DNA of 64,000 bases from Rhodosorus marinus (Eukaryota > Rhodophyta > Stylonematophyceae > Stylonematales > Stylonemataceae), in NCBI GenBank assembly GCA_029953675.1, contig JAMWBK010000005.1, forward strand, positions 3,057,001 through 3,121,000. Reading direction: 5' to 3'. Within the stretch, counting starts at the first letter, position 1. Each line of letters begins with the position of its first letter. Positions 56,281-64,000 of the stretch are shown piece by piece. The position numbers and the translations under genes were made by a program. The notes below the pieces were generated by a model. The model searched no databases, was not told the DNA's origin, and saw only the letters and a program-made list of their open reading frames with translations.

Positions 56281-59076
56281 TTACAAGGTTATGTTAACTG
56301 TGTTTCCGTCAGCATCGTGCAGAGCGAAGGATTTCGTCCTCCACGCAAGCGCCCATAGGATGTTCTGCGCCTCCTCGTATTTCGTGTTTTTACGGCGCTC
56401 CAGTAGCTTCTGATGAGTGGCGGCTAGAGCGCCATTTATAACGGCTTGCGACAATAGATCTGGTGGGTCTAAGCCTTCTCCTTCATCCTCTGGGTCTACG
56501 AGACCTAGCAGAAGTTCTGTCCAATGCGCGGCTGCGTCATTCGCCACCGGGTTTTCGCCTATTTCATCCGTTATGAGTGTCTCCATGAGCTTGACAAGAA
56601 CTTCGCTCGCGCTTGGAGACTTGCCTGCCGTGCGAGCAGAGGCGTAATTGATCGCAGCTAGTCGCCCGGGTGTCACAATACTCAGGAGTACTTCCTCCCT
56701 GTGTGAGCGGATCATTTCAGGTAGATCTACCCCGGCTTGACCTAGGCAAACGCCCTCTGGCTCGTAGCAACCTTTCCCGACCCGCTGAACCAGAACACCA
56801 AGATGAGGCTGCAAAAGTGAAAAACCGAGAATCCCATCCTTGGGATCCAAAGCTGTTCTAATCGCAGTAAATGCTCTATTTGTCAGGGCCGAATCCACAA
56901 CCAAGTTCGGTTTCTTGTCCGACGTTCCTGCGCGCTGTCGCGTCATCTCAAACCCACCAAGGTAGCGGGTAAGAAGAACCAATTGCTGCGTTGCCATCCC
57001 TAATACTGTGTCCATTTCCTCTGCAAAATCAAACCACGGGATATTGCTCTTCTTCGCAGACTCCTTCAGCTTGGGCACTATTGATCGGTACAGCTCGAGC
57101 AATTCAAGATTGTAGTCCATCGGTGAGCTGCTGAAGTCGAACATACCTACGTTCGGGTCCAAGTACGTGCTCGACAGATCCTCATCGGTAGCGAAATGAA
57201 AGCCGTCATTCACAGCTTTTGCTCCAATGGCAGAAAGCATCTCCAGGTTGCTGTCCTTGATATAACTGGAGTCCGACGGGAGGGAAAGAGAGAGCGGAAG
57301 AGATGGATCGCTTAGCGTTGCTTGACCAGTGCCGGTAGTTGCATTAGCTTGTTCATCCTACCCATATTCGATCGCTCTATAGTCGTAGTCGCCGAGAGTC
57401 TGCGAGAAAAACTGTACCTGGTCCGAGCCCTTCAGTCGAAAGATCGGCTCCAAGTAGTCCATGACACTGGAAGTAAGCCCCTTTTCCTTCACAAACTCGG
57501 CCTTGCCCAGTGAATCGAGGTCATAGTTAGCGGATCCTCGAAGGTTGTTGCGAAGGCCGAGTGTATGTCCAACCTCATGCATTGCGAAGTACTTGAGGGC
57601 TTGCAACACTATTTCGTCGACTGAACCTGATTTTCGGGTGAGTTCTGCAAGTAGACGCCTAGAGTTCGTCAGCTTCATAGGCCTCTCGGGTTTCTGCACT
57701 TTTCTCGAGGCTGAATTGGTTAGGCTAGCTTGCTTTCCATTGGCAAGCCTCTTCTTGCCCAGCATTTGCTGTACCAGTCCGTGGGTTAACACAATGTTCG
57801 AGAACAGAATCTCCCCGGACCGGGGATCAACGACGCTTGGACCGAGGGAAAAGTCCTCCTCCAGACTAGGTGACCACGATATCGAGTTGAACAATGGATC
57901 CCCTACCTGGAAGTTTTCCGGGTAATCGCTATCACCAGGGAGGACCGCTCTTATAACGCGCTTCTTGCTCCACCCGGATCTCGTCCCTATTGCAGAAAAG
58001 GCCAAATTCCACTCCTCAACGCCTTCCTTTATAACCGAACGCCACATCCCTGGTACAGTAGAGTCCACGACGTAGACAATCTGTCCACCGTTCCGTTGCA
58101 GATTTCTTCGCTGAATGAAATCGACTTGAGAGTGCAGCGCTCGATCGGCATCGAGGAAGATGTGCGATGATGCAAAGTAACCCAGGCGTTCATCGGATAT
58201 TCGAGCCTGCATCGGGTCATCGGGAAGGGTGAGAATCGTGAACTCTGCTCCCGCCGCGGCTCTCCCAACCGTACTTCCAACGTCATCGACAATATTGTAT
58301 TCGATTTCCATTTCGATCCGTACGCTCTTCTCGAACGCCGCGATTGCAGACACCCTCGCCGAATCGGGGGCCATCGTACCATCCTCGGGGAGTACGAGCA
58401 TTCCTGCTGAGACCAACGGGCTTACGTTCGCGATGTAAGAGGACTCCGAGTCGCTCATACCTGGTGTATACAGAAAGCTCGAGATCCACCCCGTATAGGT
58501 TCCTTGCTTGTAAGCAGTGCTCAAAGGGGAATCCTCGTTCTCAATAGAGATGAAGTACTGTGGTGGATACATGTCGATGGCTGTTTGGTCATCGGACAAA
58601 CGAAAGGCAAAGACCGAATCGGCGGTATCTGACACTGGCGTATTCAATATGAAGAACTCCGCATCCCCTCGATTCCAGACCGCGCTGATGATGAATGGCT
58701 TGTCCAGTTGCGACTCGGGGATCTCGAATAGGATCACATTTGAAAGGGGTCCACTTCCTCGGTACACTGTGAACAGGCCTTCCTCCTTTTGGAAACTTGA
58801 ATCGGGAACAACAGGGAAACCATCGAGATACAGGTTCACCGTTTCATCACTCTCAATGTTGACAGCGGAAGTCAGGATTGTCTGAACAGACTTCGATCTC
58901 CGGACCGTTCTAATCAGGAGGAAGATGCACAGCACACCAACAAACGTGGCAACAAAAATCATCAATCCAACCTTTCTCGACGACGACCCTGAACGCTGAC
59001 GCAGATCTCGAGGGCGAGAGAAGTAGTCCTCCGAGCCTGAGTCTGGTTCGCTCAGAGCCACTCGCTCGTCGCTCAT
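56281..59076 (-). CDS. Membrane-anchored DUF5117/DUF4953-type zinc metallopeptidase homologue with altered zinc site
   Basis: Related to a bacterial (Bacteroidetes-type) zinc-dependent metallopeptidase family. The N-terminal tail is followed by one membrane helix (KVGLMIFVATFVGVLCIFLL, about 36-55), so the bulk is extracytoplasmic or lumenal. Family landmarks: IVYVVDSTVPGMWRSVIKEG, VEEWNLAFSAIG, GPSVVDPRSGEILFSNIVL and MHEVGHTLGLRNNLRGS, then GDYDYRAIEYG, FHFATDEDL and YLDPNVGMFDF. The expected HExxHxxGxxH site reads HEVGHTLGLRN: the third His is Asn. An in-frame TAG (57360-57358) follows EYG; the same frame then stays open to 56281. Either a 51-nt GT-AG intron (57361-57311, phase kept, 914 residues), a nonsense mutation or readthrough explains it. 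The downstream half fits the family, so I treat it as one gene. Confidence 0.75.
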
Positions 59077-61149
59077 CCTTGCTCATTAACATACACACAA
59101 CACAACCACCACCGCAACACCGTCATGAGCCAAGTCCTACACTCCCATAACAGCACAACCAAACAGAGAACCTCTCATCTCCGCTAATCCTCACAAACTC
59201 CTAGTTGCCCGCTCCAGCGCGACCGGAAAGCCAACGACCAGGTATCCTTCACGTTCTCATGGACTTTTTAATTCCAAGTCCAGCCTGCCCAAGACAATGA
59301 CATCTACCGCGAACACTGCATCCGCTTCACAACCTGCTAAAGGATGCGAAGTAGAAGTGGACGATAACATCGTCCGTTATTGACGAAGCGAAAAAGCAAA
59401 AGAAGGGACTGAGTGTTGCTTTGCCACAGTGTCTCTCTGCTCGAAGGGGATTTATCTTACAATCAAACTTTTCATCCGGACGCGACCTAGAACAACAAGG
59501 TCGATGGGTTTGGCTGCTCTTGGGGGATGGTCTACTAGTTGTGTCGCGCGCCATGCGTTGTTGAAAAGGTAGATTTAGTCTTGAGCCATGGACTGAAAAA
59601 GGAAAGCCCTCTCCTTCCGGCTCACAAACCCACAAACCAAAGCATGCGTTCGTGGTATACTGCGGAGGTAGGTGGTGCTGTTTTCAGGTTTTTTGTTTTT
59701 TTTTGCATCGCACGGCTTCTATGGAGTGTTGCAGTCTTTCGAAACGGGATCCATCGAACCGCCTGCGATTCCATCTCGGATTTTTATGTAGTCTTTGAAC
59801 GCTGGGCATGCGCTTGCACAGTCATAGATCCCGGGGAATGCCTCGGGATGCTGGGCTTGAGACGTATTTTTTCGGTTGTAGTGACCATGAAAGCTCTACA
59901 TGAGAGCTCCCTAGTGGGTTGCGTCATCGCGTTCTCCACATAGCAACGAGATTTGTTCCTAAACCCACACTCGCTAATCTGCCGGTCATTCAAGCGGCAG
60001 CTAGGTTTTCCACGATCCGAAGCTTTCATTTCGGGCAAATGGCAAAGTAGCAAAAGAAGTCGTTGGGGGAGGACTGAACAAAGTCGACATCAACGGGGAA
60101 GTCCAAAACAGTGTTGTGACAATCAAACGAGGTCCGGGTTTGAACCAAAAAGTCTTGATCCTTGAAGTCTGATCAGAGCTCGGACGATGAGGAACCCGCC
60201 AAGGCCTCCAGCAAGCTCTTCAACGAACGATCAAACTACCCATCTACCAGGAGTTCATTTGATACTAAGTGCTTCGACAGTCAATCAAACATCCCAATTA
60301 ACCTGTGATAGATGCCATTGCAAAGATTGGAGTGCTACTCTTCAAGGTCAGACTCACTATCAAATTAAAGCATAAAAATTCCTTAAAACGACCATGAAGT
60401 TTTTATAAAATACTTGTTTTGGACGAGAATATGGAGATATGTTTCTAAAATATGATCTTATTCAGATATTGCCCCAACTAGGTTTTTCGAAAAACATGAG
60501 TATCTCATTTTTTCCTAGTTTGGCTAATTGAGGTTGTTGTGTTTTCAGTGTCATGGAGTTTGTAATTCTCTTTCCACTTGTTTCACGAGGCGGATTAGGT
60601 GTTCCTCCGAGGTTATGCAAAGGGCGGATGCACTGTGGCTGTGCTTGCCATGGAACTCCTTGAGTGCTTTGAAGTTTGGCTTGCTGACCAGATGAACTGC
60701 GACTACATAGAATTGTACTCGGGGATCATGAGTTTGGATATCAGACTATCGAAGACCGACATGGAACACACAGACCCGTTGACGCAAAGGTTCGCGCTGA
60801 ACATAGCGCAGAATGTTTTCCTTTTCGGAGCTGCAGGATGCTAAAACCTGGAGACCCCCGGCACTCAGTGGACACTTCTTCTACATCCTCTGCTTATTGA
60901 AACAATGAGAGATAACGGACGAAAAGAATTGTTGCCTAAGATTCAAATTGTTTAATCAGTGAAGAGTCTCAGATGTGAACTATTAGTTTTCTCTTTCCTA
61001 CCACGCAGGTAAACAGGTAAACAGTGTCGGTAAATAGTTGGCCGAGTTTTAGCTCGGGAGTGTCAAGTTTTTGTTGGCTAGATGCCGGTTGGCGTTGATT
61101 TGCCCGGAACCAGCTCTATCGAGCGTTCGCTTCGGCTTGAATCGCGTGC
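59077..61149. other. Intergenic with one doubtful open frame
   Basis: A plus-strand open frame at 60650-60844 (64 codons from an ATG) is gene-like in composition (MELLECFEVWLADQMNCDY) but unrecognised. An AG acceptor-like site just upstream (GGATTAG|G, ~60598) might make it a last exon. No supported gene elsewhere. Confidence 0.35.
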
Positions 61150-61524
61150 CTAGTCAAACATTGGCTCCATGTCGAATTCTACAGAATCAGGATTTTGTAA
61201 TTGCTTTCTCCGCTTTCTCAGTGAATTTCTTCTTTTCCTCCTATCCCAGAGTCTCCTCTGCTGTGAAGCCTCGTTAATCCAACTATGAACTTCCTCCTCC
61301 GTAGTACTACCGCTGCCAGACTTTGTGCCATTCGATTTCGAGCCGTCCAAGCGAGACGACCAGTAGCAGTCCCTTGTGCAGTACACCTGCATGCGCGAGT
61401 CATAAATCAAGGTCTCCGACCACATACACGCATGCCGACACCTGCCACACTTCAAAACCTCGACGCCATCGTGAGCAGCCCTAAAATACGCCCTTGATAA
61501 GGGCTTCGCATGAACCGTTGTCAT
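61150..61524 (-). CDS. Small zinc-binding protein, FLZ-like treble-clef pattern
   Basis: 124 residues, one exon, ATG at 61524. The centre has CGRCRHACMWSETLIYDSR followed by MQVYCTRDCYWSSRLDG: a CxxC pair, then about 20 residues later a CxxxC pair after an aromatic residue. This is similar to the plant FLZ zinc finger (C-x2-C ... I-Y-x-Y/D ... F/Y-C-S-x-E-C-R). The tail is strongly basic (RRLWDRRKRRNSLRKRRKQL) and would suit a nuclear signal or nucleic-acid contact, followed by an acidic end. FLZ proteins are adaptors for SnRK1 kinase in land plants; that function is not implied here. C-runs 360-400 bp upstream match other genes. Confidence 0.55.
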   Translation of the reverse strand: MTTVHAKPLSRAYFRAAHDGVEVLKCGRCRHACMWSETLIYDSRMQVYCTRDCYWSSRLDGSKSNGTKSGSGSTTEEEVHSWINEASQQRRLWDRRKRRNSLRKRRKQLQNPDSVEFDMEPMFD

Positions 61525-64000
61525 ATTAATAGTCGCTTTTCCTCTCCCCCCATCAACCCTGCTCTGCTACGAACTCCCACAATCCCACTCTAGCAAGCTT
61601 CCCTCTAGCAAGCTCCCCTCAAGCAACAACGAAATGTCGTATATACAAATGTCAATCCCACGGAAGCTATCTCACATCAACCCACTCTCCCTGCAATGCC
61701 CGGGCTCACCCTTCAACACAAGTCCATCTCTTCTTCCAAACCCAAGAAAAAAAAAGCCTCCACTCCGACAGCCTGCCCGTTCGACATCAACAGGTCTCCC
61801 ACCCCTCTACCAAAACATCCTCTAATCCGATTACCACCAGAACCTGTTCACAGAAAGGGGGTTTTTGATGTATGCGTCCCGTACCCCCCCGGTGTACCGC
61901 ACCCCCCCCCTCCCCTCCCCCCACCTATCATCCAAAACGGAGATCATTCATAAAATAATCAACATTTCTATTCTTCACGGATTCCAACCCTGTCCTTCAC
62001 CGAACTGATTATTTTTCAATTTTTAGCTTCTTCTTCTTGCAGGCAACCTGCAACTAGGAAAAAAAAACCACGCTTGTAAGCATTTTTATTCTTTTTTTCA
62101 GCAATCTGCAAAATCGTACGTGGACGGGTACCCCCCCAATTGATTGCGATGTAACCGCCGTGGGACCTTTGTCCAGGGGGGTCTTCCTTTCGAACCCTTG
62201 ACAAGCCAATACCATGCCTCTTCGCATCAGATTTCCTTCCATTCAATAAAAATACCTTCTACCAATAAAAAGAACTAGTGTGAGTTTTTCTATATCATTA
62301 TTGGACAGATATGTATCCAGAAAAATCCAATTGCTGAATGGTGCTCCGAGTTTCACATGAATCTCAACTGTTTCGGTTACTCGCGGCGAACGGGATTTGA
62401 TATAGAATCATATCATCTATTATTTAATTAAAGATTTTTAAACCTTCCACTGCAGATTCGGTATCTCAAGAAAATAAGCCAATAGTTATACAAGATCTGC
62501 AAGGTCTTTGACGCGTGGCATTTTTGGATTGAATGAATATTTGAGCGGATACGAGATGGTATAATTAATTTTGGAAAACGATTGTTGGGTGGGCAGGATA
62601 GGGTGCTGGGTATTGGATCTTTTGTCGAAAAGCAGTTTTGCCAAGCTCCGCAAAGACCGCTTTTCGTGGAAAGATCATTGTTTTGGAGGGAGTTCAGCGC
62701 CCAATTCCGATCGGCCGGATCAGCGGGAACGGATGTGGATGGATGTACATGCCGTCAGGACCTTTCCCAAAGGACTTGAATGGCCGATTCCAGCCTTCAC
62801 GTTGGCTGGTTGTTATCTGTTCTACAGGCCACCATCCCCGCGCAGGCTGATCGACCGACATACAACTGGAACCGGCCTATGTTTATTGACAACCCCATAG
62901 GGAGCATTAGATGAAAATCGGCGGACCACCAGTAGCAATTTATTCTGGCCCTGCGAAGAAGCTCCAGACCAGCGCGAGCTTACCTTTCCCCATTCTAGTT
63001 CTTAGAGGACTCGTGCGACTAGCTGCTTCGGTTGTATCAACAAAAGTGCTGACCAGGATTTTTCTCGGGATGAGCTGGCTGTGAGTTGGGCGCGGATTTT
63101 CGCCTTGAAAATTATTTTCTTTTGTGCGTGCCCCAGCCCTTTAGCTACGACGAAAACTAGTGTACGTTCTGCGGGGCTCCCGGCGTGGTCGGCGTAAAGG
63201 CCCGACAGGATCTGGGCTATTGCTTCGAGTACGTTATACAACTGCGTTGCTGCAACTGGGTTGATTATTCTACCCTCTGCTCTTCGATAATATGGGTTGT
63301 AACAACGCAGTTGGTGCATCCTGGACAATCACCATGTATTGCCTAAAGTCGGCACCGTGGAAACTGTTCAGGATACATGCGTTTACGATCAGTGGAAAAA
63401 TTACCAAGATGAGCCTTGATGCTGGACGTGCGGTAGATGAGCAAGGTTAGACAGATAGTATCCGGGAGCAAGAGCAGAACCTCTCACAATTAGCTTCTCA
63501 ACTGAAGGCAGTACATTCAGAGACAAAAGGTGTGAATGTGCCACTGCCAGGTTGCAAGAATGGGGAGAAATCGTGGAGCTCTCTCGGATCGAAAGCATAT
63601 CTTTTGATGGTCTGTTCATATGGTTGTTCCGAGTTTACCAAGGAATCCTCGGGGGCATTGCGAACCAGTTAAAGACCTGATCAAGCGAGAGCCGTCCAAG
63701 AGTTGGGCTTGGTTGGTCAGCGTGGCGCTCGGAAGGAACTCTGCGAGTCATTCAGCCCCAGTACAAGTTGAAGCTATTCGAAAGACGCCCCGAAAGACAA
63801 TTCGGAACTGCTCCAAACCAATACAATACACAGAAGGTATCCGTCTCGTATGCACAAAACACCGCGCACGGTCCTTTGCCATGAGCAACGTCCGCAAAAG
63901 GTTCTTCACATGGTCTTCTGTTCGAGCCCAGCATAGAAAATACTGTGAAAACAGTTTGCCGTGCTTGCACAGGTGTGGACCTGAGCGGTGGTGCTCCATT
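61525..64000. other. Gene-poor right end
   Basis: C-runs at 61884-61925. Minus-strand open frames at 63328-63002 and 63999-63748 lack motifs strong enough to call. A TATTGGACAGATATG phrase near 62301 recalls the TIR element ends but is too short to call. Confidence 0.4.

Noticed and set aside
60110-60150. tRNA T-arm-like GGGTTTGAACC
   Set aside because: No acceptor, D or anticodon arms around it on either strand.
63748-63999. Possible reverse transcriptase fragment on the minus strand
   Set aside because: A loose T-E-x-H-x-x-x-L pattern only; no YxDD or flanking motif, so not called.
1-64000. CRISPR arrays, bacterial operons, rRNA genes
   Set aside because: None seen; the introns, ER targeting signals and gene content are those of a eukaryotic nuclear genome.

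Overview
This is nuclear DNA of a photosynthetic eukaryote, most likely a mesophilic red alga. The best evidence is an extrinsic photosystem II subunit of the PsbQ' type (38828-39745), which belongs to the red plastid lineage. It and a plastid FtsH (31144-33327) carry leaders that look like simple plastid transit peptides with no ER signal peptide, which favours a primary plastid. A plant-type topoisomerase VI subunit (RHL1 homologue) also fits Archaeplastida. Most genes have zero to four short GT-AG introns (about 50-220 nt). I rebuilt spliced models by hand from reading-frame phase and splice consensus; none is confirmed by transcripts. The species and all names rest on motif recognition, not database searches.

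Layout. 1-1.6 kb: exostosin-like glycosyltransferase (-, runs off the left edge). 1.6-4.3 kb: gene-poor, with a retroelement scrap and an 893-bp terminal-inverted-repeat (TIR) element. 4.35-6.4 kb: RHL1 homologue (+) facing mitochondrial acyl carrier protein (-). 6.6-12 kb: repeat land with two short TIR elements, a decayed ~165-bp minisatellite and a broken copia-type RNase H. 12.1-13.8 kb: alpha/beta hydrolase (+). 16.6-17.4 kb: beta-strand-rich unknown (+). 18.6-20.5 kb: sulfotransferase-like membrane protein (+) facing SEC61B (-). 21.2 kb: tRNA-Ala(CGC). 25.1-29.6 kb: secreted unknown, GLTP-domain protein and DEAD-box helicase (all +). 31.1-33.3 kb: FtsH (-). 35.3-37.3 kb: Myb/TRF-like protein (+). 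37.6-39.7 kb: small membrane protein and PsbQ' (both -). 41.8-44.2 kb: plastid unknown (+) and TRAP-alpha (-). 46.7-49.4 kb: degenerate adenylate-forming-enzyme homologue (+) facing a two-TM RING-H2 protein (-). 52.4-54.8 kb: CKS1 (+) facing a NUMOD3 plus DnaJ-zinc-finger protein (-). 56.3-59.1 kb: membrane-anchored DUF5117/DUF4953-type metallopeptidase homologue (-). 61.2-61.5 kb: small zinc-binding protein (-). The rest is intergenic.

Themes. Several genes serve the secretory system (SEC61 beta, TRAP-alpha, RING-H2 membrane protein, and Golgi-type exostosin and sulfotransferase that could act on sulfated wall polysaccharides). Others serve the plastid (PsbQ', FtsH, a plastid unknown, possibly the NUMOD3 protein) or chromosome and cell-cycle functions (RHL1, CKS1, TRF-like protein). 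These are unlinked neighbours, not operons.

Most notable: the metallopeptidase homologue has Asn in place of the third zinc-binding His and an in-frame TAG; the NUMOD3/DnaJ-zinc-finger fusion; a TIR element family with four copies here; G-runs on the sense strand upstream of most genes; a SEC61B start codon isolated as a 3-nt coding segment; and a GC-AG intron.
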